In this document: positions 24,175-32,289 of the stretch, piece after piece
Numbering within the stretch: position 1 is the first letter of the stretch
How the letters are laid out: each line of letters begins with the position of its first letter
DNA from: 66-474 sp051962095
GTDB lineage: Bacteria > Pseudomonadota > Gammaproteobacteria > Xanthomonadales > Rhodanobacteraceae
DNA: 38,188 nt
Reading direction: 5' to 3'
NCBI GenBank assembly: GCA_051962095.1
Contig: JBQCCP010000173.1
Location: 1 to 38,188, forward strand
Notes under the pieces: model-generated
Database searches by the model: none
What the model saw: the letters and a program-made list of their open reading frames with translations, nothing else
Told to the model about the DNA's origin: nothing
Translations under genes and position numbers: made by a program

Positions 24175-25642
24175 CGTGATCGTGGGGTGGCGCCGGCGCC
24201 GGTGTGGCGTCGGGATTGCGATGGGAGGGTTCGTTTGCGATCAGTGCATCCCAACGCGCATCCAGCGCAGCGAACGCCCGCGCGGATTCGGGCGATCCGG
24301 CGTCGCGCGACTGCTGCAGGGCGACCTGGTCGTGCAGCAGGTCGCGTATGCAGCGGTAGAACGCCGAGTCGTAAGTGCCGCGGAACATCATGGCCAGATC
24401 GCCGCTGTCACGCCAGTGGGTCTTGTGGCCGAGCTGCGTTCGCACCTGTTCGAAGAACCGGGTGCCGGGAAGCGGGTACGAAACGCTGACGCCGATGTCA
24501 TCCGGCGCGGCGAGCGCGACCAGTTCGCGGGTCGCAAGCAGGTCGTGGAGTTGTTCGCCCAGATACCCGAGCTGGATGAAGAAACCGACGCGGACGCCGT
24601 GCGAACCGAGCCGCCTGCGTGCATCGATCAGTTTGTCGACCCGCGTGCCCTTGTCCATCCAGTCGAGTACGCGTTGACTGCCGCTTTCGGCGCCGATCCA
24701 TACCTCTGCGCAACCCGCGCGTTCCAGCGCAGTGGCCATCGCTTCGGTCGAAAGGTCGGCGCGGGTCTGGATCATGAAAGGCACCATGCCGTCGTTGTCG
24801 CGCAAGCAGTCGGCAAATTCGTTCACCCAGTCACTGTGGAACCCGAAGATGTCGTCGGCGAACCAGATGTGGTCGGGGTGGAACTTGTGCTTCAGATAAC
24901 CCATTTCCGCGGCGACTTCGCCGGCGTCGCGGCGCCGGTAATGATTCCCCCAAATCGGCTTGGCGCACCAGTTGCAGTGGAACGGACAGCCTCGCGAAGC
25001 CGTCATGTTGAGGCTGAAGTAGCCGTGCCGTTCCAGCCAGAAGGCCCGGTAGCGCCCGATGTCGATGAGGTCCCAGGCTGGGAGGCCGGTGAGTCTTGCA
25101 TCCGGCGGTTGCGCCCCGAAGCGGGCCGTTCGCGATTGCCCATGATCGAGGATGGAAACCCCGGCCAGCCCGGCCACCCAGCCTTGGGTGTCGATGTCCG
25201 GTTCACGGTCCAGCCGCTCGATCAACTGGACGAGCGCCGCGATGCCTTCTCCGATCAGCACGACGTCGGCACCGGCGGCGAGGAAAACTTCCGGGTGATC
25301 GGAAGCGTCCGATCCGGCGACGATCACTTTCGCGCCATATGCATGCGCGGATGTGATCATGCCGCAGGCGGCCTCGCGCATGCGATCCAGACACATCTTG
25401 GTGAGGAAGTTGAAGTTGTCCTCGTAGAGGACCACGAGGTCCGGCGCGGCGGAGCGCAGGGAGCGTGCGTACGCCTCGACGCCGTCGGCGAGCATCGCGT
25501 CGAACATCGCGACATCGTGTTCCATCCTGCGCAGCAATGCGGCGACCTGGATGGTGGCGAGCGGCGGGTAGGGCTTGCCGCGTTCCCACTGCTTGGGGTC
25601 GTATTTCAGTAAATAGGAGTGGGTGACCTGGATCTTCAACAT
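24134..25642 (-). CDS. B12-binding-domain radical SAM protein
   Basis: A 502-aa protein, the second of its type in the window. Residues ~1-160 are a B12-binding-like domain (IQVTHSYLLKYDP, DLVVLYEDNFNFLTKM, AKVIVAGSDASDHPEVFLAA, ADVVLIGEGIAALVQLIERL) with no DxHxxG motif. The radical SAM core has Cys219, Cys223 and Cys226 in RGCPFHCNWCAKPIWG, then IWFADDIFGFHSDW, AEVWIGAESGSQRVLDWM and GFFIQLGYLGEQL. This is the BchE/HpnR-like class, which often does methyl transfer to unreactive carbon. It is the first gene of a four-gene leftward operon. The ATG at 25642 gives the natural domain start; the frame is open to 25717. Confidence 0.85.
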   Translation of the reverse strand: MLKIQVTHSYLLKYDPKQWERGKPYPPLATIQVAALLRRMEHDVAMFDAMLADGVEAYARSLRSAAPDLVVLYEDNFNFLTKMCLDRMREAACGMITSAHAYGAKVIVAGSDASDHPEVFLAAGADVVLIGEGIAALVQLIERLDREPDIDTQGWVAGLAGVSILDHGQSRTARFGAQPPDARLTGLPAWDLIDIGRYRAFWLERHGYFSLNMTASRGCPFHCNWCAKPIWGNHYRRRDAGEVAAEMGYLKHKFHPDHIWFADDIFGFHSDWVNEFADCLRDNDGMVPFMIQTRADLSTEAMATALERAGCAEVWIGAESGSQRVLDWMDKGTRVDKLIDARRRLGSHGVRVGFFIQLGYLGEQLHDLLATRELVALAAPDDIGVSVSYPLPGTRFFEQVRTQLGHKTHWRDSGDLAMMFRGTYDSAFYRCIRDLLHDQVALQQSRDAGSPESARAFAALDARWDALIANEPSHRNPDATPAPAPPHDHVAPLRHVAAAQTH

Positions 25643-25902
25643 CGGCGATGGAAGCCTTCGGGCAGGGCGGAGATCGGCGGTCCGCCTCAAGCAATGCTGC
25701 GTGAGGATGAGTGCCACAAGCCGTGCTGCAGGTTGCCTCGCGGATTCCGCATGCCCACCGGGGTGTTTTCACGGTCGTGCAACTTTTTTTATCGGGCTCC
25801 GCACCTACGGTGCCACCCGGAATTGCGATTCGCGTGCGATCCAACGTGGAGACTTCGATCGACTTCCCTCGCGCAATCCGTGGTGACGACGGGCATCACC
25901 GC
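25643..25902. promoter_or_regulatory. Divergent promoter region between radical SAM operon and HprK-like kinase operon
   Basis: 260 bases separating two divergent operons, so both promoters should lie here. It contains the only A/T-rich patch nearby (a T7 run near 25784-25790). I searched it for a small precursor-peptide gene. One short rightward frame from 25707 has several cysteines but no convincing leader, start site or core repeat, so I make no gene call. Confidence 0.4.
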
Positions 25903-26889
25903 ATGGTGTCCCCACCGCCCGGACCCGCTTGCCTCCCCCTCATCGCCACCAAGCGGGTCCTGGGCGGTTTCTTCCGGTTCGAGAGCAATAGCCGTGATCT
26001 CCTCGATCTGGTCGAAGCCGCCTATGGAGGGCTGCCATCGCAGACGTTTCCGGATGTCACTGTCGGATTCCGCGTCCGGCTGTGCCTGTTGCCACGAAGC
26101 GCAAACCCATGGTCAATCGAGCCACCCGCACCTCGGATACGGCGCGAAGGAAATAGCCTCCGCGCCGACGTCGATGCTTCGAATTACGTGGCGATCGATC
26201 CCGCACGACGCCGCGCATGCGTCGTGGTGTCGGAGGCCATGCTGCAGCACGCCTACCATCTGCGCTGCGAGCTGATCGAATTCGCGGTGTTCATCCTGGC
26301 GACGCAGGCGTTAAGCCTGGTGCCGCTGCACGCCGCCTGCGTGGGCCGGGATGACCGCGGGGTGCTGCTGCTCGGCGGCAGCGGCGCGGGCAAATCGACA
26401 CTGGCGCTGCACGGCCTTCTGCGCGGATTGGATCTGCTGGCCGAGGATGCGGTCTTCGTGCGTCCGACGGACCTGTGGGCGACTGGCGTTCCCACCTACC
26501 TGCATTTGAGAGGCGACGCGCTGGATTTTGTCGAAGACGATGCGATCCGCGCGTGGGTTTCCCATGCACCGGTCATCCGCCGCCGCAGCGGTGTCAGGAA
26601 GTTCGAGGTCGACCTCCGGCGGGAGCACGGCCGGCCCGCCGCGGGTCCGTTGGCTTTGGCTGGCGCGGTGTTCGTGTGCGCCCGTGTCGCGGAGCATCCC
26701 GACGCATTGCTGGCCCCCCTCGGCGCGCGCGAGGCGGAGCGGCTGCTCGACGCCGATCAGCCCCACGCCTCACGTCAGCCTGGCTGGTGGCGCTTCAAGC
26801 GGGAGATCATGGACAGGGGAGTTCATCAACTACTGCGTGGACCGCATCCACGCGATGCCGTCGATGCGCTCTGCCGATTGCTCGACTGA
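25903..26889 (+). CDS. HprK-like serine kinase-related P-loop protein
   Basis: A 328-aa protein. The N-terminal ~130 residues start GGFFRFESNSRDLLDLVEAA and resemble the N-terminal region of HprK-related kinases. The centre has LVPLHAACVG, then the P-loop GGSGAGKST at residues 158-166 and LLAEDAVFVRP, where HPr kinase/phosphorylase has its catalytic acidic pair. Unlike true HprK, there is no HPr/PTS gene in the window. Related proteins in lasso-peptide and other RiPP clusters phosphorylate peptide side chains; HprK-related types also occur in PqqD-containing systems. It overlaps the ABC exporter gene by 26 bases. The frame is open back to 25711, but similarity begins only after the ATG at 25903. 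Confidence 0.78.
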   Translation: MVSPPPGPACLPLIATKRVLGGFFRFESNSRDLLDLVEAAYGGLPSQTFPDVTVGFRVRLCLLPRSANPWSIEPPAPRIRREGNSLRADVDASNYVAIDPARRRACVVVSEAMLQHAYHLRCELIEFAVFILATQALSLVPLHAACVGRDDRGVLLLGGSGAGKSTLALHGLLRGLDLLAEDAVFVRPTDLWATGVPTYLHLRGDALDFVEDDAIRAWVSHAPVIRRRSGVRKFEVDLRREHGRPAAGPLALAGAVFVCARVAEHPDALLAPLGAREAERLLDADQPHASRQPGWWRFKREIMDRGVHQLLRGPHPRDAVDALCRLLD

Positions 26890-28777
26890 GCCACGCCGCG
26901 CGTCCACGGCAGCGCCCGCGCCCGTTCTGCGCCCACGGCGCCGGGCGTGGAAATTGCTGCGTGATTTCGCACCCATCATCGGGCGTGCCGGCGCAACGCG
27001 CACGGCCGCATACGTGGCGTTGTCGCTGATCGCGGCGCTGATGGGAAGCGTCGCCGCACTCGTGCTCGCCTCCCTGCTCCAGCCCGGCCGCGGGCCTGTG
27101 TTCGCCGGCCGGATGATGGCCATGCCGACGGGCACCGGAACGCTGACGTTGATCTTCGCGGCCGCGGTCGGAAGCCACGTTCTGTTGCGCTGGTACGCCT
27201 CGGTGATGGGTGCGCGCATCATTGGCGATTGCGCGATGCGTTTGCGGAACAGGGTGCATGCACGGCTGATCGATGCCGACATCGCCACGTTGGGCAACTC
27301 GGCCTCGGCCGAGATCGCCAACGTTTTGACAGCCAATGTCGAACTCGTCACCCAGGGAGTCGGCGCAGCATCGCAGTTGCTGGTGGCCGGTGTGACCACT
27401 GCCGTCAACCTCGTGTTCGCATTCCGGGTGTCGCCCGCACTCACGCTTATCCTGCCGGTGTGGGCCTCACTCGGGATGATCGCACTGCGCTGGCATGGTC
27501 GTGACCAGTCGCGGATCAGCCGACAGTACGTCGAGGATACGACCCGCCTGTTCTGGTTCAGCGAGGATTTCCCGCGCCGGCTGCGCCACGTCCGTTCGTT
27601 CGAACGGGAGGATGCGGAGAGGGGCAACTACGGCGCCGTTTCAGCGAGACTGGCCCAGGCCTATCGACGCCAGATCGAGCTGACGGCGTCCGGCAAACTG
27701 GTCGTGGAACTGCTCGCGGCGTCGGGCATGATCGGCATCCTCTTGATCGCTGGCCGTTGGCATGGTGTCGACCGGGCATCGCTGATTGCCGTGGGGTTGC
27801 TGCTCGGCCGGCTGCTGCCGTACGCGGCTTCGAGCCGGCACAACTTTCAGCAACTCCGCCTGGCGGCGTCGGCCTTCGAGCTTTGGCAGCGCTACGCGAA
27901 TATTGAGCGTGTTCGGCGGGAGATCAGCACGGCGACGGAAACCCGCGACCCCGTGCGATCCGTGCACATCGAACACGTTCAATTGGAATTGCCCGCTTTG
28001 CTTCTTTCGGTGGAGGATCTGGTGCTGGTCCCCGGCGAAATGACGCTGATCGCCGGCGACTCCGGCATCGGCAAGAGCAGTCTGGCCGACGTGCTCACCG
28101 GGATGACGACGCCTGCCTCGTTTGCAGCGCGCATCGCCGGGCGTCGCGTGGACTTCGATGGATACCGGCAATGCGTGCGCAAGGGCGCCTATGTGAGCCA
28201 GAACATTCGCCCTTGGCAACGCACAGTTCGCGAATGCCTGTTGTGGGCGGCGCCGGACAGCACCGATGATTGCTTGCACGACGTGCTGGCGGACGTAGGC
28301 CTCGGTGCGCGTTTGCACGGCATCCGCGAGAGCCTCGATCTGGAGCTGCAAGGCTCGTCTTGCCGGCTTTCCGGCGGAGAACTCCAGCGGTTGTTGCTGG
28401 CGCAGGTGATCCTGCGGCAACCATTCATTGCCGTGCTGGACGAAGCGACCGGCGCGCTCGATGCGCATTCCGAAATGGCCGTGCTTGCCGCATTGAAGCG
28501 GCGCTTGCCTCGAACCATTCTGGTCGTCGTGTCGCACAGGCAAGGGCCGCTTGGGATCGCGCATCAGTGTCTGCACATCGACCGTGGCGGTACCGCGAAG
28601 ATCGTCAAGGCGGAGATGGAGCTGCCCAGCATGGACCGAGCTCGAGGAGGAATGCCGGAGACCAAGCCGTGTATCCCATCAATCGCGGTCCATGGCGCCT
28701 TCAGGTTATGTCAGCCGAGCAGCGCGGCCTCGAACACCAACCCGGGGCCAAAGCCCAATGCCACGATCGGCCCGTGA
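26864..28777 (+). CDS. ABC exporter with fused membrane and ATPase domains
   Basis: A 637-aa half-transporter. Residues ~35-330 are the membrane domain with about six segments (YVALSLIAALMGSVAALVLA, LTLIFAAAVGSHVLLRW, VAGVTTAVNLVFAF, LILPVWASLGMIAL, LVVELLAASGMIGILLIAG). The ATPase domain has Walker A GDSGIGKSS from about residue 398, signature LSGGE from 502, Walker B FIAVLDEATGALD and switch VVVSHRQ. There is no C39 peptidase domain, so if the cargo is a peptide its leader must be removed elsewhere. The gene starts within the end of the kinase gene (ATG 26864, or 26855), so kinase and exporter are coupled. Its last 67 bases overlap the 3' end of the opposing polyketide synthase gene. Confidence 0.88.
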   Translation: MRSADCSTEPRRASTAAPAPVLRPRRRAWKLLRDFAPIIGRAGATRTAAYVALSLIAALMGSVAALVLASLLQPGRGPVFAGRMMAMPTGTGTLTLIFAAAVGSHVLLRWYASVMGARIIGDCAMRLRNRVHARLIDADIATLGNSASAEIANVLTANVELVTQGVGAASQLLVAGVTTAVNLVFAFRVSPALTLILPVWASLGMIALRWHGRDQSRISRQYVEDTTRLFWFSEDFPRRLRHVRSFEREDAERGNYGAVSARLAQAYRRQIELTASGKLVVELLAASGMIGILLIAGRWHGVDRASLIAVGLLLGRLLPYAASSRHNFQQLRLAASAFELWQRYANIERVRREISTATETRDPVRSVHIEHVQLELPALLLSVEDLVLVPGEMTLIAGDSGIGKSSLADVLTGMTTPASFAARIAGRRVDFDGYRQCVRKGAYVSQNIRPWQRTVRECLLWAAPDSTDDCLHDVLADVGLGARLHGIRESLDLELQGSSCRLSGGELQRLLLAQVILRQPFIAVLDEATGALDAHSEMAVLAALKRRLPRTILVVVSHRQGPLGIAHQCLHIDRGGTAKIVKAEMELPSMDRARGGMPETKPCIPSIAVHGAFRLCQPSSAASNTNPGPKPNATIGP

Positions 28778-29796
28778 GCATGCCGCGAGCGCATGCGTTG
28801 CAGGATGAACAGAATGGTCGGTGACGACATGTTGCCGTGCTCGGCGAGAATCGCACGCGAGATGTCTCCGGCCTCGGCGCCAATTCCCAAAGCATCAGTC
28901 GCGGCCTGAACGATTTCGGGGCCGCCCGGATGGATCGCCCAGTGCGCGACTTCGCCGATCCGCAACCTGCGGGTTGCCAGCCATGGCTCCAGCCATTCGC
29001 GCAGTGATGCGCGGATGCGCCGCGGCACCTCCAGCGTCAACCCCATTTCGAAGCCGTGATCGCCGATCCGCCACGTCATTGCGCCGGCCGAGTCGCGGGT
29101 CAACAGGCTCGCGGTGTCATGCAGATGCAACGCGGATTGGCCGGCCGGCGTCAGGATCGCGGCGGCAGCACCGTCGGCGAATAGCGCGTTGGCGACAACC
29201 CGCTGCCGATTGAACCCGTAGGCAAAGTGCAGACTGCAAAGTTCGACGCAGCAGAGCAGGACACGGGCATCCGGCGCCCCGTGTACCAGCGCAGCCGCCG
29301 CCCGCAATCCATTGAATGCGCCGTGACAGCCCATGAAGCCGATATTCACGCGGCCGACATCGCGTGCCAGGCCGAGGCGCTCGATCATCTCGGCGTCGAG
29401 GCCCGGCGAGAATAGTCCGGTACACGAGACGATGACCACATGGGTGATGCAGGATGGATGGATGGCGGCATCCGCGAGCGCGGCCGCGCTCGCACGCGTC
29501 GCCAGCTCGCCGGCTTCCCGCGCGTATCGGGCGAGCCGAACGGCCGTAGTCGGACCGGCATCATCTTCGGAGCGTGGCGATGGGTAAAACGCCCCGATGG
29601 AACCAGCATCATCATCGTGCGCGAGCAGCACGCTGCCACGTCGTTGCACCCCGCAGCCACGATAGATGCGCTGCAGCCATGCACGCTCGCCCTCGTTCGA
29701 GCAGCAGCGCGCCATTGCCAGCGGGACTGCCATCTCCTGCCCGAAAGTTGCCTCCGGCACTGCGGTGCCGATTCCGACGATCGCGGCGGGTTTCAC
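28711..29796 (-). CDS. Type III polyketide synthase (chalcone/stilbene synthase family)
   Basis: A 361-aa thiolase-fold enzyme with the complete type III PKS triad: Cys157 in GFMGCHGAFNG, His289 in WAIHPGGPE and Asn322 in HGNMSSPT, matching Cys164/His303/Asn336 of chalcone synthase. The GFGPG loop is near the C-terminus (ALGFGPGLVFEAALLG). It condenses an acyl starter with malonyl-CoA; bacterial members with this operon make alkylresorcinols or alkylpyrones. The GTG start at 29796 overlaps the FAD oxidoreductase stop (GTGA). It is the last gene of a methyltransferase - oxidoreductase - PKS operon. Chain length of the starter cannot be read from the sequence. Confidence 0.92.
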   Translation of the reverse strand: MKPAAIVGIGTAVPEATFGQEMAVPLAMARCCSNEGERAWLQRIYRGCGVQRRGSVLLAHDDDAGSIGAFYPSPRSEDDAGPTTAVRLARYAREAGELATRASAAALADAAIHPSCITHVVIVSCTGLFSPGLDAEMIERLGLARDVGRVNIGFMGCHGAFNGLRAAAALVHGAPDARVLLCCVELCSLHFAYGFNRQRVVANALFADGAAAAILTPAGQSALHLHDTASLLTRDSAGAMTWRIGDHGFEMGLTLEVPRRIRASLREWLEPWLATRRLRIGEVAHWAIHPGGPEIVQAATDALGIGAEAGDISRAILAEHGNMSSPTILFILQRMRSRHAHGPIVALGFGPGLVFEAALLG

Positions 29797-30932
29797 GCGG
29801 CCACCACGTCGCTGTCGAGATCGCGGTTCAACCACGATGTCAGCGGCAATGCCACGGCGGGCGCACGGTCGAGCAGCGGGAGCGCCGCAGCCAGCAGCCA
29901 TGGATGACGCAGCAATCCTGAAATGCCACGGCAGACGCGTTGCCGTGCATGCAGCACCCGCCGGTGGCGTGCGCTCCACCGCGCGGTAATGTCGTCACTC
30001 CAGCATGCGACGGCCTGGCATGCGAAAGGCAGCACGGCAGCAGCGTCCGAGAGCGCCCACGCCATGCCTTCGCCGGTGAAAGGTTCAACATAGCCCGCCG
30101 CATCGCCCAGTATCAGGACGCGTCGTTCGCCATCGAGCCGCCGGCGCGTGCGGGTGAGGCGAGGTGTACCGTGCCAATCCAGACGATGCAGATTTTGCGG
30201 GACTGGAAGGTGTTCCGCACGGAGAATCTCCACGATGGCTGCTGCCGGTCCGCCGGTTTCGTGGCAGCGCACCGGGTCCAACGCCGCCGCGATATTGATC
30301 GTGCCCTCATCGGCGCGGACCAGTCCGACATAGCCCTGCGCTGCACAAGCCATGTGGATGGCGCCCGGACCATACTCTGGAGGGGTTTCGGGCAGGATGG
30401 CGGCGACGCCGATGTGCGCACGCGGCGCAATGCGCCAGCCGGGGTCCGACAGCAGGCGGGTGGCGAGTCCGCCACAATCCAGGACCACGCGCGCGTCGAT
30501 GGCACCGCGCGTCGAACCATTGTGCAGTATCAGGCGGCGCCCGTGCCGCGTACATCTTCCAAGGCGGGCGCGCGTCGCCGGTACGAAGCAGACGCCGGCT
30601 GCTATGGCGTGTCCTACGAGTATCGCGTCCAGCTGCATCCGGGAAATCGCCACGCCGGCCGGCAGAGGAAGATGGGCCAAGCGTCCGAGGCAGTACAACT
30701 GCATGGCGTGGTATGTGCTGCCGTCGTGCAGCTCGATCCCATGGCTGGCAAGCGCCCTGACGGCGGCCACATTCAGGCAGCCGCCACAGGCCTTTGCGCG
30801 TGGCCACGCGGACTTCTCGACCAACAGCACGCGCAGCCGGGCGCGCGCGAGGAGCAGTGCGCTCATGGCCCCCGCGATACCCGCGCCCACGACCACCACA
30901 TCCCACTCGCGCGGCAAATCATCCGGATCCAT
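29793..30932 (-). CDS. FAD-dependent oxidoreductase (geranylgeranyl reductase/hydroxylase-like)
   Basis: A 379-aa flavoprotein with the N-terminal dinucleotide motif DVVVVGAGIAGAMSALLLAR (GAGIAG at residues 16-21), KACGGCLN at residues 47-54 as in geranylgeranyl-reductase-type enzymes, and the second FAD motif LILGDAAGYVEPFTGEGMAW. GAGG-like sequence (TAGAGGCG) precedes the ATG at 30932, which lies within the end of the methyltransferase gene (14-base overlap). In PKS III operons the flavoprotein hydroxylates or oxidises the resorcinol ring to a quinone; the same role is inferred here. Confidence 0.88.
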   Translation of the reverse strand: MDPDDLPREWDVVVVGAGIAGAMSALLLARARLRVLLVEKSAWPRAKACGGCLNVAAVRALASHGIELHDGSTYHAMQLYCLGRLAHLPLPAGVAISRMQLDAILVGHAIAAGVCFVPATRARLGRCTRHGRRLILHNGSTRGAIDARVVLDCGGLATRLLSDPGWRIAPRAHIGVAAILPETPPEYGPGAIHMACAAQGYVGLVRADEGTINIAAALDPVRCHETGGPAAAIVEILRAEHLPVPQNLHRLDWHGTPRLTRTRRRLDGERRVLILGDAAGYVEPFTGEGMAWALSDAAAVLPFACQAVACWSDDITARWSARHRRVLHARQRVCRGISGLLRHPWLLAAALPLLDRAPAVALPLTSWLNRDLDSDVVAA

Positions 30933-31653
30933 GCGACGCCTCTACGCGCGACCAGATCATCAGGAACCGCTGGGGCCAATGCCGCTCGAAACGTGCGTCG
31001 TCGAGTCCGGCCTTCATCGCAAGCTCGCGGGCCTCATGCAAGGTGAGTGCGGCGCGCACGGAGCGCAGGCCATCTTCGTGCACGATCGGCGAACGCGACA
31101 GCAGCTTCGTTCCCGTCCATGCCAGCACATACCCTGTCCGTCCGCGGATGAGATCGCTGACCAAGAGGTGGTCACAATGTCCAGCGAGCATGCGCAGGAA
31201 AGCGATGATGCGCGCATTGGTCAGGTGATGCAGGAACAACGTGCAAGTAATGAAGGTGTAGTGCCGAGGCAGCGATTCGGTGGTCACGTCCGCACGAAAG
31301 AACTCCACCCGTTCACCGGCTCTTGTGGCAACTGCCGATGCGTACTGCAGGGCCGTTTCGCTGATGTCGCAGCCGTGCACCTGCAGCGTGAGACCGCGCC
31401 GGCGGGAGCGTTGCGCCAGCGCGATCGCGAGATGACCTCCGCCGCATGCGACATCCAGCAGGGACGGGCGTTCATTGGGCGATGAGGAAATGATGCGTTC
31501 GATCCGGGGCCACAACAAAGCCGCCGTACGGCTCACCCGGTTGACCTTCTCCAGCCCGTGCAGCGCGGCACGATGTACTCGCGGCGCAAGCGCCGGATCG
31601 TCCATCAGTTCACCGACAAGCTCGCGTTGCTCCAGCATCAAGCTCCCGGGCAT
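30919..31653 (-). CDS. Class I SAM-dependent methyltransferase of the type III PKS operon
   Basis: A 244-aa protein with motif I LLDVACGGGHLAIALA at about residues 65-80, VHGCDISETALQYA, the motif II region HYTFITCTLFLHHL, and a short N-terminal helix (ELVGELMDDPAL) common to methyltransferases adjoining type III PKS genes. I chose the ATG at 31653 because GGAAGGA lies 5 bases before it; the frame is open to 31743 and ATG 31659 is also possible. It leads the operon with the FAD enzyme and PKS, suggesting O- or C-methylation of the polyketide product. Unlike the SrsB enzyme of Streptomyces, which is an isoprenylcysteine-methyltransferase-like membrane protein, this one is a soluble class I enzyme. 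Confidence 0.85.
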   Translation of the reverse strand: MPGSLMLEQRELVGELMDDPALAPRVHRAALHGLEKVNRVSRTAALLWPRIERIISSSPNERPSLLDVACGGGHLAIALAQRSRRRGLTLQVHGCDISETALQYASAVATRAGERVEFFRADVTTESLPRHYTFITCTLFLHHLTNARIIAFLRMLAGHCDHLLVSDLIRGRTGYVLAWTGTKLLSRSPIVHEDGLRSVRAALTLHEARELAMKAGLDDARFERHWPQRFLMIWSRVEASHGSG

Positions 31654-31829
31654 CACCATCCTTCCATTCAGCCGCCATGCGATGAGTGCGCCCGGGCATT
31701 CGAGCGGTTGCGTGACCGCCTTCGAGCAGCCGCCACGGTTCACTTAAGATGGTACGCCGTCGACGAGGTCCCCATACGCCTGCGCCAAGGCGCCTGCCAA
31801 GTTGCCTGCCGCAAATTGCAGGGACAGAA

Positions 31830-32066
31830 GTGAACCTTGAGCTGTTCGCGCCGCAGTTGCACGAGTTGGCGCAGGTCTGGCATGAAAATGTCCGAGGTAC
31901 ATTGCACGACAGCTGGGAACGTGAACTCTACCGCGCACGCGATCGCCTGTTCGGGAAAGTGAATGACAGGGTGCGCGATGCGGCAGCCATTCCGCAGGAC
32001 CGCGAGATCGACCCGAGACGGATGCAGGCCATGTGCCGCGCAGCATTCGCGGAAATATTGGATTGA
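31830..32066 (+). CDS. Possible small hypothetical protein
   Basis: A 78-residue frame from the GTG at 31830, rich in charged residues and probably helical (QLHELAQVWHENVRG, REIDPRRMQAMCRAAFAEIL). I do not recognise a family. Codon use looks coding-like, and GCAGGGACAG precedes the GTG. The frame is open upstream to 31749, but those residues are Arg/Pro-rich and non-specific. It lies between the PKS operon and the tail-sheath gene without an obvious link to either. Confidence 0.35.
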   Translation: MNLELFAPQLHELAQVWHENVRGTLHDSWERELYRARDRLFGKVNDRVRDAAAIPQDREIDPRRMQAMCRAAFAEILD

Positions 32067-32207
32067 CCAGCCGACGAGTCACCCAAGGATCATAGATCGA
32101 TGTGTGACATCAATGCTGCGCGGCCCCCTTTCGGGGCGCCTCGTCGTTGTCCGAGCATCTCGACCAACTGCCACAGATCAGGCACGTTGTGTATGTTGAT
32201 CAAGACG

Positions 32208-32234
32208 GCGGTTCAAAGAGCGATTTTGAACCGC
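32208..32234. repeat. Perfect inverted repeat upstream of the tail-sheath gene
   Basis: A 10-base perfect inverted repeat (GCGGTTCAAA / TTTGAACCGC) with a 7-base loop, 56 bases before the sheath start. No T-run follows, so a simple intrinsic terminator is unlikely. It could be an operator or an mRNA hairpin in the 5' leader. Confidence 0.55.
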
Positions 32235-32289
32235 TTGGGAAAACCTGTTGCGAGATTGACCCCCTGAATTCCCTTGGTAGGTCCCGCTC

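Noticed and set aside
25707..25886. Short rightward frame with several cysteines just before the HprK-like kinase, considered as a RiPP precursor
   Set aside because: It lacks a ribosome site, a recognisable leader or core motif, and lies in the expected divergent promoter region; nothing shows it is conserved.
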